Part shown: positions 22,970 to 33,184 of the stretch, piece by piece | Numbering within the stretch: position 1 is the stretch's first letter | How the letters are laid out: each line of letters opens with the position of its first letter | Source of the DNA: Gautieria morchelliformis | Lineage: Eukaryota > Basidiomycota > Agaricomycetes > Gomphales > Gomphaceae | Reading direction: 5' to 3' | NCBI GenBank assembly: GCA_015179125.1 | Contig: WHVA01000103.1 | Span: forward strand, 186,001-250,000 | DNA length: 64,000 nt | The notes under the pieces: generated by a model | Seen by the model: the letters and a program-made list of their open reading frames with translations, nothing else | Databases searched by the model: none | What the model was told of the DNA's origin: nothing | Made by a program: the position numbers and the translations under genes

Positions 22970-23929
22970 AGTCTGCACCAGTCAGATCCTTCGAGGACCT
23001 TGTCCCCAAACCATACCAGGAGTTCAAGGATGTGTTTTCTAAGGAGTCATTTGAGCAACTGCCTCCTCGAAAGCCCTGGGACCATGCAATTGAGCTCACT
23101 CCAGGTGCACAACCCTTCAGCACAAAGGTTTACCCAATGTCACCGGTTGAGCAAAGGGAACTGGATAACTTCCTTGAGGAGAACCTGAAGAGCCATCGTA
23201 TCCGTCCTTCCAAGTCACCTATGGCATCTCCAGTCTTCTTTGTGAAGAAAAAGGACGGAAGTCTTAGATTTGTGCAAGACTACCGGAAGCTCAATGATAT
23301 AACAATCAAGAATGCCTATCCTTTGCCCCTTGTTCCAGACATCATGAATAAGATTGCTGCTGGAAGGGCTAAATACTTCACAAAGCTTGACATTCTCTGG
23401 GGATATAATAATGTATGCATAAAAGAGGGAGATGAGTGGAAGGCAGCCTTTCGGACAAATAGGGGCCTGTATGAACCTCTAGTCATGTTCTTTGGACTCA
23501 CGAACAGCCCAGCAACCTTCCAGACGATGATGAATGACATCTTCAAGAGTCTCATCGATGAAGGGGTTGTGGTGGTGTTCATGGACGACATTCTCATCTT
23601 CACAGAGTCGCTTGAAGAACATCGTAGGATTGTACGACGTGTCCTTGAAATCCTCCGGGCCAACAACCTGTACCTCAAACCTGAAAAATGCCTATTTGAG
23701 CAACTAGAGGTGGAGTATCTCGGCCTCATCCTCTCTCAAGGACAGGTTGCCATGGACCCAGTCAAGGTTGCAGGGGTGCGGGACTGGCCAATACCACGTA
23801 ACGTCACTGAAGTCAAATCATTCCTTGGTTTCATCAACTTCTACCGTAGATTTGTGGAAGACTTCTCACACATTGCAAAGCCCCTCAACCAGTTGACAAA
23901 ACAGGATGCCCAATGGTCTTGGGATCCAA
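22970..23929 (+). CDS. pol: Chromovirus reverse transcriptase region (fossil)
   Basis: Opens with SFEDLVPKPYQEFKDVFSKE, the usual linker after protease. RT motifs in order are KSPMASPVFFVKKKDGSLRF, DYRKLNDITIKNAYPLPLV, YFTKLDILWGYNN, MFFGLTNSPATFQTMMND, active-site FMDDILIFTESLEEH (about 23580), and SFLGFINFYRRFVEDFSH. It converts element RNA to DNA. It is closely similar to RT of the first chromovirus but distinct in sequence and without its CGGAA bias. It ends where the solo copia LTR begins. Confidence 0.88.
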
Positions 23930-24418
23930 TGTTAGCAACTAGGGGCTATGGCAGGGAAGGTTCGGTAGAGTTCTTAGAAAGCTAGAATCAAATACACTCT
24001 CTCAGTGAATTTATTGTCACTGATATATTAATACAGTACCTAGAATCAAATACACTACATGATTTTCAGTCAACATGCTATGTAAATATAAAGAATACTA
24101 CTCGCCTCTCTCAGTGAATTTATTGTCATTGAGAGAGGAGTACTATCCTGTCTCAGAAGGCATATATGTGCACCCGGCCCTTTAGCGCCCATGGGCTCGC
24201 GCGTCGAAGTCATTTCAAACTCCGCTGGGTGCAGCCGCCTGTGAAAATAGAGATAACAAAGTGAAATGGAGAGATAAGGAGTGACTGGAAAATTTCGAAA
24301 ATAAGCAGAGAAATGGATGCATGGTACAAGAACAATGTGAGAAACAATTGGAAACACCACACAATAAATTGAACATATTATGCTTGATTTTGGTGCAGGA
24401 GCATAAATGCACCCAACA
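23930..24418 (-). repeat. Solo copia LTR inside chromovirus pol (489 bp)
   Basis: Plus-strand ends TGTTAG and CCAACA, flanked by a perfect 5-bp duplication TCCAA (23925-23929, 24419-24423). It shares CTCTCAGTGAATTTATTGTC and GGAGCATAAATGCACCCAAC with the copia LTR at 781-1318, so it is the same family in the same orientation. The insertion is younger than the chromovirus. Confidence 0.92.
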
Positions 24419-24423
24419 TCCAA

Positions 24424-26588
24424 ATGGCCCAGAGCAAATGTCCTTCGACAAGCTCAAACTCCTCATCACCTCAAAACCGATCCTTGTCCTCCCTGATCAA
24501 GACAAACATTTCCGTCTTGAAACAGATGCCTCAGCCTATGCCACAGGAGCAGTACTGTCCCAGATATGTGATGATGGCAAATGGCGGCGGCCTGTGGGGT
24601 TTGTCTCCAAAAGCCTCAATGATGCTGAACGCAACTATGCCATCCATGACAAGGCGCTTCTTTCTGTGATTCGGGGATTAGAGGAATGGCGCCACATCTT
24701 GGAGGGAACGAAGCACAAGATTGAGATTCTCAATGACCATCAGAATCTCACCTACTTCCGCACTGCACAAAACCTGAACCGTCGTCAAGCACGCTGGTCA
24801 CTCTACCTCTCCCGCTTTGATTTTGAGCTGATCCATCGTCCTGGTCGTCATTCAGCCAAGCCTGATGCACTCTCACGACGCGTGGATCATAAGCGGGGGG
24901 AGGAAGACAACCAAAATCAAATCTTACTTACCCCTGACTTGTTCCACATCAAGGCGAATCCTCCAGAGGCTGGTGCGCAGTTAGTCCCAGGTGAAGGTGA
25001 TGCTTTCCTCAATCGAGTAAGGAACTGTGTAGACCGGGATGAAAAGGTTGTCAAGGCTCTCAAAGAACTGGGCTCCTCTGGAAATTTACGAGGAGAAGAG
25101 TGGTCTGAACAGGATGGGCTTGTCCTCTATCACAACAAAGTGTACATGCCGCTTGATGCAAAACTACGACATGACATAGTGAAAGCGCACCATGACATGC
25201 CTCTCACCGGTCACCCTGGTCGTTGGAGAACCACTGAACTAGTTGCTCGGAGTTACTGGTGGCCTGGGATGGGACGTTACATTGCAAAATACGTGAAGGC
25301 CTGTGACCTGTGCAACCGGACAAAAACCTTCCCTGCTTCTCCCATTGGCAAGCTTCCACCAAACCATATCCCAGACCGTAGGTGGCAGGTTATGTCTGTT
25401 GACTTGATTGTAGAACTGCCTACCAGTCATGGCTATGATGCTCTCCTTGTTGTTGTCGATCGCCTCTCAAAGCGTGCACATGTCATTCCCACCACTTCAG
25501 ATGTAACTTTGGTGGGAGTTGCCCGACTCTTCCGTGATCATGTTTGGAAACTTCATGGGCTCCCTGAAGAAATCATCAGTGATCGAGGCACGCAGTTCAT
25601 CTCCCAGTTCATGCGTGAACTGAACAAACTTCTTGGTGTCAAAGTCGCTGCCTCTACTGCTTATCACCCCCAAACTGATGGACAGACTGAAAGGGTTAAT
25701 CAGGAGATTGAGCAATACCTTCGACTATTCGTCAACCAGCGTCAGAATGATTGGTTTGAATGGATATCCTTGGCCGAGTTTGCCTATAACAACCGAATCC
25801 ATGCCTCAACCCAGACTACACCCTTCATGTTGGACAGTGGCCAACATCCAAGGCTGGGACTGGAACCAGTCCAGGAAACTCGACTCGAGGCCCTGGATGA
25901 GTTCACAACATGGATGGAAGCGGCCACAAGAGAAGCTCGTTCGGCCCTGTCCAAGGCAGCAGAGGACATGGCACGCTTCTATGACGTGCACCATAAAGCA
26001 GCCCCAGTTTATAAGCTTGGTGACAAGGTCTGGCTCAATGCACAAAACATCACAACCACTCGCCCAATGAAGAAGCTAGACCACAAGTGGCTAGGCCCCT
26101 ACACTGTTAATAAGGTGGTCTCACGAAATGCCTATGGTCTAAATCTTCCTACATCCTTTGGTCGCACACATCCAGTGTTCTCTGTCGTCCTGCTTCGGCC
26201 ATATGAAGATGACCCAATCCTTGAACGTCATGCCCCTCCACCACCCCCTCCTGTCATACGGGATGGAGCCCAAGAATATGAAGCTGAAAGGATTCTAGAC
26301 AGCAGGATGTTCCGTGGAAGGTTGGAGTATCTCGTGCGCTGGAAGGGCTATGGAGCTGCCGACGATCTCTGGCTACCAGTGAAAGATGTCTCTGGGGCAA
26401 AGCGACTCGTTAAAGAATTTCACCGGCAGAACCCAGAGGCACCTCAGCGTATCTCAGCAGCCACATATATGTCCCTCCCCTTCCAGAAATTTCAGAACTT
26501 CACAGAACCTTCCAGGCAAACTCTCTTCGACTGGACAGCAGGCAGGGCTTCTACTTATGATCTCAAGGGTCCAGAACCCCAAAGATAA
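24424..26588 (+). CDS. pol: Chromovirus RNase H, integrase and chromodomain region (fossil)
   Basis: RNase H begins at about 24480 (LETDASAYATGAVLSQI, ERNYAIHDKALLSVIRGLEE). The integrase finger has H..H and CDLCNRTK (24180-25320 region end). The catalytic core has VMSVDLIVELPTSHGYDALL, ISDRGTQFISQFMRELNKLL and TAYHPQTDGQTERVNQEIEQ. The GPY-like and linker part is followed by PPPPPPVIRDGAQEYEAERI and a chromodomain YLVRWKGYGAADDLWLPVKD. About 60 residues follow the chromodomain, ending STYDLKGPEPQR. The frame is open throughout, so the part is well preserved. Confidence 0.9.
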
Positions 26589-26694
26589 GCGATATCGGCC
26601 TCCGCCTAACCAATTCATTCCGATAAGCTATATATCCCCTCTCCACCTGTGACCGCTCACTTCCACTGCATCGACCCCACCACATCCATCAACC

Positions 26695-27249
26695 ATGTCC
26701 TCGCCCGCCATTGAGCTTGTTGCCCTCCCCAGCTTCACCCAAAACCTCTCTGACCTGCCAAACATGTCACGTGTCGATCCCACTCTCCTGCACTTCTCCG
26801 GCTTCTCGTCATCCAGAGCAGCCAGTGAAGCCAAGCTACAAAGGATGCTTGACTGCCGTGATCTCAACGTCGCATGGTCTTCAAAGTGGTCCGTCAGCTC
26901 TGAGGACCTCACACCAGTGGAGAGTCAGGCGCCCACTCGCCCTGCACTCACATTCCTCAGACCCCGACACAGACAAGAGAACACGTACTACGTCGGCGAC
27001 CCTGTCTTCCTCAACAATGGAACCCCCCCTTGTGGAACCCCCTACACTTTCGAAGGCTGGGTGGGGCGGCGTTTCCGTAACATGGCAGGAGAGCGAATAC
27101 GTCGAGCAAGGTTCCGAGGGCCGCACTTGCCCATGGACCCCAATCCCCCTGAGCTCATCATTGACCTGCGTTACCAGGAAGGGAAGGGCCAGGAGAGATG
27201 GTGGTCCCGCCTGTGGCATACTTGGAAACGATGTCTCGGTGGATGTTGA
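26695..27249 (+). CDS. Accessory ORF between pol and 3' LTR of a chromovirus
   Basis: 184 residues starting MSSPAIELVALPSF, 107 bases after the pol stop and 54 bases before the 3' LTR. The N-terminal half has LLHFSGFSSSRAASEAKLQR. The C-terminal half has RHRQENTYYVGDPVF, PYTFEGWVGRRFRNMAGERI and RARFRGPHLPMDPNPPELII. A diverged homologue in the same place relative to an LTR lies at 55053-55610 on the minus strand, so the ORF is conserved in the lineage. I see no signal peptide or membrane segment, so it does not look like an envelope protein. The family is not recognised and the function unknown. Confidence 0.7.
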   Translation: MSSPAIELVALPSFTQNLSDLPNMSRVDPTLLHFSGFSSSRAASEAKLQRMLDCRDLNVAWSSKWSVSSEDLTPVESQAPTRPALTFLRPRHRQENTYYVGDPVFLNNGTPPCGTPYTFEGWVGRRFRNMAGERIRRARFRGPHLPMDPNPPELIIDLRYQEGKGQERWWSRLWHTWKRCLGGC

Positions 27250-27302
27250 GGGCTAGGTGGCAGCTGTGCTTGTCGGGACGACAAGCATTGAGAGGGGGGT
27301 GA

Positions 27303-27703
27303 TGTCAGGGTTCACGCATTTCCTTCCACAAGTTTCTATTTCCTTCCATGAGTTTCCGTTACCTTCCGTCAGTTTCCATAACCTTCCGTCACATTCCGTC
27401 ACCTTCTGTCACACTCCGTCACATGTCACATTCCGTCACCTTCCGTAACCTTCTACAAGTTTCCGTCTCCCCTATTATGTAAGCCTTGCCAGCGCTATAA
27501 GACTGTAGCCCCTGTGGTGGCGTTTCCTCAGCTTGATCTCTGAGGATACCCACTACACAGGCACAGGCAAGTCCCCATGTATCTATCATTGGTAGAGTTA
27601 TAATCTGAGGATACCCACTACACAGTTGGTCATTATCCTAGTATCGGCTCTTATCTCCTTGAGTATCTTTGGTTGTGGCTTCGTTATTAGTGTTGCCCTC
27701 ACA
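27303..27703 (+). repeat. 3' LTR of the second chromovirus (401 bp)
   Basis: Begins TGTCAGGGTTCACGC, ends GTTGCCCTCACA, and follows AGAGGGGGGTGA (polypurine tract). The first 170 bases are a short-unit array of TTCCGT/TTCCRT with CACA spacers. A minus-strand LTR of the same family is at 62654-63048. GAGGATACCCACTACACAG occurs twice. Confidence 0.88.
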
Positions 27704-28206
27704 TTAGTTCTCCATTTGCCTGACCCTTGTTCCCCTGACTGTTGATCCGATCATGTTCTCTTTGTGACCCTGCACGCTACTTTACTATTTAGACCTCCAG
27801 TCCATGTACAGTAGCTCCTCAGTTCAGATATCAAGTTAGCTTATCGTACTTGAGACCCTCTGCTTGATATTGAAACCTGCATCTCGGCTTATAGCCGAGA
27901 CTGCTCCCGAAATTAGGGTGGAACATTGAGTGGGTGCAACCCAAGAGGTTGAAGCCAAGCCCTCCAACCTGAGACCATCTATGTCCAGCAGCATAGTTGA
28001 AGCTGTGGTTGTATATGTAAATGAAAAAGAGACTCAAATTTGGAAACCTTCTTTGACCATCCCTTGTCTGAGGCTGAGAAGCAACAAGCAGATATTGCCT
28101 TGCTGTAGTAAGTTGGCATTTACACGTTGAAATGAATTTGACTCATGAGCTATATGGCAAGTTATCTGGTGCACTCAAACTCATCATTCTTGTCTTCAGA
28201 GACACT
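27704..28206. other. 500 bases without a recognised gene or repeat
   Basis: Intergenic sequence after the chromovirus. CTCGGCTTATAGCCGAG at 27884 is a short palindrome. Short open frames only. Confidence 0.4.
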
Positions 28207-29442
28207 TAAGATAGAAGTCACTTAAATGTGGCACCTTTATGTAAGTGGGCACCTATGTCACGTGATGCGCCAAATCTTCAATTTGGTTAGAAAAAAAAAA
28301 GAAATTCCTTAGTTGAGACAGCACTTTGGTGAATCAGATTAAATAGACTCTCTTTTTATGGTGCCTTTCCAAACTTGGACATAATTTTTCGAAGTGAAAT
28401 AGGATGGCTGTGGAATGCCATGCAATATTAATATACTGTAGCCGCACGACCAATGGCTCAATAACACCTCATGGCGCCCTTTGAGCTGAGCCATTTTGGG
28501 CGCTTGTAACGTGTCACAGTGGCTTCGGAGCCTTCATCCAGTCAGTTGTGTGATGGTAAGATATGTAGGGTGTACTTAATAGCTGCTTTACAGTGGCTTT
28601 TATGTGATTCTCCATCCAGAACCAATTGGTGTAGAGCTGATTAGGTTGTCTTTTGTACATTCCCTTGCCTCCTGGCCCATTTTCGGCCTCAGTCTGTCTG
28701 AGCCATTTTGGGGGTGTCACGCATCACATGGACCCTTGAGCCATTGTCCTGGTGGAAGTTCCGCATTGTGCAAAATATTGTTGAGCCATTGGTCATGTGG
28801 CTACAGTAATCTCTAAGCACTGAAAGCTGTCTAGAAGCACCATCCTCTCCTTCAGCTGCAAGGGAAGTGTGCTCCCTAATGGAAAGTATGTACTCATCAT
28901 CTGAATACTCTGAATCATCTGCAACCGTGATGGCGGCCTTTGCAGCCTTTGGTGGCCTTGGACATGCGGATTTGAGATTGTGGAGTCAAGAAGCCTTATT
29001 TTTAGATTTTCACCCCATGTCCATGGCCCAGAATGTTCAAATATACTATTATGAGAAGTGGAAGGGGTGGGAAGGGCCTTGGAGTGGCAGTGGAATGTTT
29101 TTTCTTCAAGCCTTCAAAGCTGACAAATACATCACATGACCTATCACGTGATTGCCAAATTCTGCTGGTCCAAATACTGAAATTGCATAGAATCACTCTA
29201 GGACATCAAAAAAAAAAAAGAAAAATTGGAATTTTTCTTGTGTCACACTTTGAACATCATATATCTCCTCCAGTAATATAGATATTTCCCAAGTCTCTCC
29301 TAGAAGTTGTAGCTATGCATAACCCAAAGAGAATCTAGGAAGCAGTTTGGCAAAAAAATTCTGCCTTTTAGTGTGATTGAGCTCACCGTCAGGTGGTCCT
29401 GAGCTTATGTAAAGGTACCGCATTTAAATGACTTCTATCTTA
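28207..29442. mobile_element. Non-autonomous TIR element (1236 bp) with a MITE inside
   Basis: Left end TAAGATAGAAGTCACTTAAA and right end (reverse complement) TAAGATAGAAGTCATTTAAA. Similarity continues for about 40 bases with mostly C/T differences. TA lies at both edges, so a TA target (Tc1/mariner-like) is possible. No transposase. It contains the smaller element 28436-28806. CACGTGAT followed by an A-rich tract occurs near both ends. Confidence 0.7.
28436..28806. mobile_element. MITE with 26-bp TIRs and TA target (371 bp)
   Basis: Left TIR CTGTAGCCGCACGACCAATG and right TIR, reverse complemented, CTGTAGCCACATGACCAATG. Both continue GCTCAA. TA flanks each end (28434-28435, 28807-28808). 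TGAGCCATTTTGGG occurs twice inside. It is nested in the 28207-29442 element, so it is younger. Confidence 0.8.
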
Positions 29443-29485
29443 CTTCCATAAATTCACCTCAAAACTGTGACCAACATACATACCC

Positions 29486-32360
29486 CCCAGTCGGTATGTG
29501 CTTACACAGTCACTTCTCCCAGCTGAGTTTGTGCATGTCCATGAGGCAGAGATTGCTCGCTGTCATGACCCATTTATTTCTTGTACCCAGCTATCCATAT
29601 TTTCTTTCACCACTCCTCCTGTATGTTCGCTCGACTTCACCCTTCCCTTCCACCACTCTTTCTCTATGTTCGCTCCATTTGCTCTTTGCCGCATTTGCCA
29701 AATGACCATTCACTATTTGCATCATTCGCCAGTAGGCACGCCATCAAACACGATCGACATCCTTTACCTGGCATGATGGTTCATCACTGGCCCCATCATC
29801 TTCCTGACTGATCCCCTTTAGGTATCCCTATGGCCGGAATGCATTCGTGGGACGTCCTACCCATAGATTGTGTGGGATTAACCCAGCAGACGAAGAGTCC
29901 ATGCAGGGTAACATGTATGCAGGTCTGAAAGCATGTTTTCTTGCATAGGTACCTTTATGCTCTTTCCTCCCCATCATTTCATGTTCGCACTCCTCTTTCA
30001 TTCTATTGTATATGTGTTTCATCTATTTGCATCCTGACTGCGCACCCCTATCCAACCCTGACTCACAACGGCCTCTTTCCTATTCGCTGATATCATTTGA
30101 GCATTTGGTATAAGTAGTTTACATTCACATGTATATTCTGCAGTTCAATTATCATATGTCTATCTTGTGTAAAACTTGACCTCACTGTGACCATGGTTTT
30201 GAGTCCTCTTCTATAGACGACCATCTTCAACCAGAGGAGCTCTTAAGCCCCACTGGTGAGTTTTCATACTTCACCTTCACTCCCTTAGCCTTCATACTAT
30301 TATCGGTGCTGTTGGTGAAGAGCTCCAAAGGAGCACCTTCACCGACGAAAGGATTGTTACTGCTTGACAACCTTTCCACGAGACCTTGCACATTACATCA
30401 TCAAGTATCACAGGCTACTTCACTATGACTGTAGATAGGGCGAGCTCCGTTCGGGCAGCCCTCTTACCTTCTGAACATTTATTGGTTCATCTTATTCGCC
30501 GAATGGCACACTTGGTTGCACAAGCTATTCGGGCATTCGCTGTGTTCACTAATGCACAATATTAACACCTAAAAACCAATCTTGACACTCACCTACGGCC
30601 GCAAAAATCTTTCACCATGCTGGTAGATGGGTGGGAAGATATTATGAGAAGGTCTATATATGGGAATATTTTGGCAAAACATACTCAATACCCAGTAATG
30701 CTTGGTATCAAGGGTATGACAGGAGAACGGGCTTCTGCTGATGCTATTCTGGATGTCGAAGAGGCCATAAAGAAGATGGAGAAAGACTGGCCCTCTATTA
30801 TCACACTTGTAACTGACAATCCAACAGTGATGCAAGCTGTGTGTAACAGAGCTAAAGACAAGAAGCACTGGTTAATTGTGAGTCATGACTATTTATCATT
30901 ATCAATGTCAAACTCAGTCATGTGTTCTTTACTGTAGACACTTGCCTGCTTTTACATGGTCTGAACACACTCATTGGCAAGATTGTGGCACACCCGGAGA
31001 TGAAAAAGGTAATCACAAAGAATGTCAAGATTGTCACTTTCTTCAATGCCTCGCATTACTGCGGTGGGCAACTAGACCAGATTGCCACCAGCCTCAAAAT
31101 CACTCAAAGTCTGAAGACTCATATGGAATCCTGGTGGTATTCTTTGAGACTTCAAGCTCTTAGTGTCCTAGAGCATCGGTATGTATTTCTCTGCCAGGTA
31201 TTAGCCTGAGCTCATGTACCATCAGCTGGGCCTTAATCCAGTTATGATGCCACCCAGATGTCCAGAAGAAAATTAAAGGCCTCACTGCGGTATCTGCACT
31301 GATAGTGGAGATAGTACTTTAAGATCCCGACCACTTCATGCACACTGATCAACTAATTCGGATGTGCAAGCCACTTGTAGATGCCAATGGAAATTTGTAG
31401 AGTCATGAGATGCGTCACTCCCAGATTGCATGCTCAAGTTACTATGCTGTGCATGTACCATGATTGCTGTTGGGAACTCACCAGGAGACAGCATGTCGTT
31501 TATGTACCATGCGAAGGCTACCTTCAATCGCAAGTTTGAGGCAATGAATACCGAGATTCACCTTCTGTGTCTCTTCCTACATCCGCTCTGTCGACGCCTT
31601 GCAATCTCAAATGTGGCAAAGTCTCAAAAACTAGCAGATGTTATCAAAATTGCGCTTGGCCTGGTTCAAGACATGGGTTGGAGTGAGCAGATGGCAAGTC
31701 GGTTGGTACATAATATCTGAGACTATTCTCAATCCAAAGGTCCCTTCATCGGTGGCTCATCAGATGGTGGGCAGTGGTGGGAATTGTTGTCACTTCCCAC
31801 TCCAGAATTCCCCATTTGATCCCTTGCACTTACATTATTTGGGATCATGCCACATGCAGCAGACGTTGAACGGCTCTTCTCTGGCCTTAGTGGTATACAG
31901 TCAGTAACGTGCAGTCAGCTGACAGTTCAGAACCTCGAAATGTTGGGTATGCTTCACAACCATTACTCATATGTTTTTGACAGGGAGTGGGCTCTTGGCT
32001 GGCCAGCCCACTCATCAGCGCAAGGTCCACATGCATACCCTCAACAGGGATCTAAATGTTGAACTCGCAGCTGAACTCAATGCTCAGTACACAGCAGCAG
32101 AATACAGTGCATCCGTGGAGTGCCCCATAACAGCTGTGGACTGGACTGCACCTCTGGAAGGCCCTGAATCTATTCTGCTGGATGAAATTGAGGCCGGGTT
32201 TGATGAATTAGAGAGACAAGGTGTCAGATCATCAATAATTGAGCCTGATCTGGATGGAAATGAGATAGCTGCAGTGGAGGTATATGATCTGGAAGCACTT
32301 ATAGGTGTTGATCAGTTCCAAGCACCACAGACACACAAAGAGGATATCCATATGCACTGA
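29486..32360 (+). pseudogene. hAT-family transposase, split by a solo LTR
   Basis: DNA-transposon gene. SLLPAEFVHVHEAEIA (before 29560) leads into the DUF659-type RNase H-like core after the LTR: TMLVDGWEDIMRRSIYGNIL, then ERASADAILDVEEAIKKMEK, then LVTDNPTVMQAV. An intron lies near 30878-30938, then LACFLHGLNTLIGKIVAHPE. Further on is ATFNRKFEAMNTEIHLLCLF (31510-31570). The hAT C-terminal dimerisation motif is PHAADVERLFSGLSGIQSVT (31847-31905). An acidic tail ends at 32360 (LEGPESILLDEIEAGFDELE). Frames change near 31200-31430 and a stop precedes LALTLFGIMPH, so it is inactive even without the insert. A BED zinc finger was not seen at the N-terminus. Confidence 0.82.
29561..30587 (+). repeat. 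Solo LTR (1027 bp) in the hAT gene, TGTCATGAC family
   Basis: Starts TGTCATGACCCATTTATTTC and ends AAAACCAATCTTGACA. Flanks are CTCGC (29556-29560) and CTCAC (30588-30592), a 5-bp duplication differing by one CpG-type transition. This is the plain, single-headed form of the family. Other copies: 53783-55006, 58456-60696 and the nested one at 58822-60076. Confidence 0.85.
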
Positions 32361-32620
32361 AGTAGGGACAGGTCAGCCTCTGAGTGGGATCCAGAGGCGG
32401 TAATGAGTGTGGCTGGTGTCTACTAATGGTTTAACTTGTAAATTTACCACGAAAAACTTTCGGCTGCATTCTGCCATTTCTGCCTCTGCCGGCAATTGGC
32501 AGAATAAATTTTATTCTGCCCATGACCCTAGCTGTAAGTCCGAAGAACAAGGGATAGCGTAGCAAGAAGAGAACCTGGAGCGAAGCTGTGGCTGGGGTTT
32601 TGAACAGGTGAAACCTCAGA

Positions 32621-32652
32621 CCCAGTGAGAAATGACCCGGGTCCAGGGAGGT
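32621..32652 (+). repeat. Left terminal inverted repeat of the Tnp2-like transposon
   Basis: 32 bases starting CCCAGTGAG, identical to the reverse complement of 40492-40523. CCTCAGA precedes it. Confidence 0.9.
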
Positions 32653-33184
32653 CGCAGCGGTTCAGGTCGGTGAAAACCCCAGACCCGGTCTGATCATGCT
32701 GGATCAGAGAAATGATACCACTTTTATTGGTTCATGTCGGTGTAGATTGGATGAGTACAATTTATTATATATGTTGTCATCGGTTCCGGGAAGATCACAT
32801 ATGTTACGGTTCAAATATGATGACATTGGTTTGGGCTTTATTTACAAATATTGTAATACTGCTGGGACCGATCCCAGCAGATTCACCGATCCCAACCGAT
32901 CACCTCAGGTTCCCCACCCTCGACCGATCCCAACAGGTGCACCGTTCTCAACCAATCCCACCCGACCCACCACTCCTGGTCCTCAAATCACTACCCATAA
33001 GAAAGAATAACAACAGAAAGCTGGTAAAGCAGAAGTGAGCAGGGATGGAGTGGGGTAGAAGGAAGGTGAACTTGCGAGTGTGCGTGAGAGAAGAGGCGTG
33101 CATCAGGTCAGAGTGGCTGATGCGGAGCCTTTCATATCCGGTCTGAGGGAGCTAGCCTTGTTGCGGAGACTAAGCTTCACATAG
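32653..33184. other. Left subterminal region of the Tnp2-like transposon
   Basis: Non-coding. It contains spaced copies of ACCGATCCCA (near 32868, 32883, 32892 and 32922), which could be transposase-binding repeats (inference). Confidence 0.5.

Larger units (their letters stand above)
22961..27703 (+). mobile_element. Second Ty3/gypsy chromovirus: pol, extra ORF and 3' LTR
   Basis: Visible parts on the plus strand are RT onward (22970-23929), the continuation of pol from 24424 to 26588 with RNase H, integrase and chromodomain, an extra ORF at 26695-27249, and a 3' LTR at 27303-27703. A solo copia LTR (23930-24418, duplication TCCAA) lies inside pol. No gag or 5' LTR was found beside it; related gag/protease parts are at 61012-62290. 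It is incomplete, but the pol parts are well preserved. Confidence 0.88.

Noticed and set aside
26695-27249. Envelope-type gene
   Set aside because: The position fits, but there is no signal peptide, membrane segment or cleavage-site pattern; kept as an accessory ORF of unknown role.
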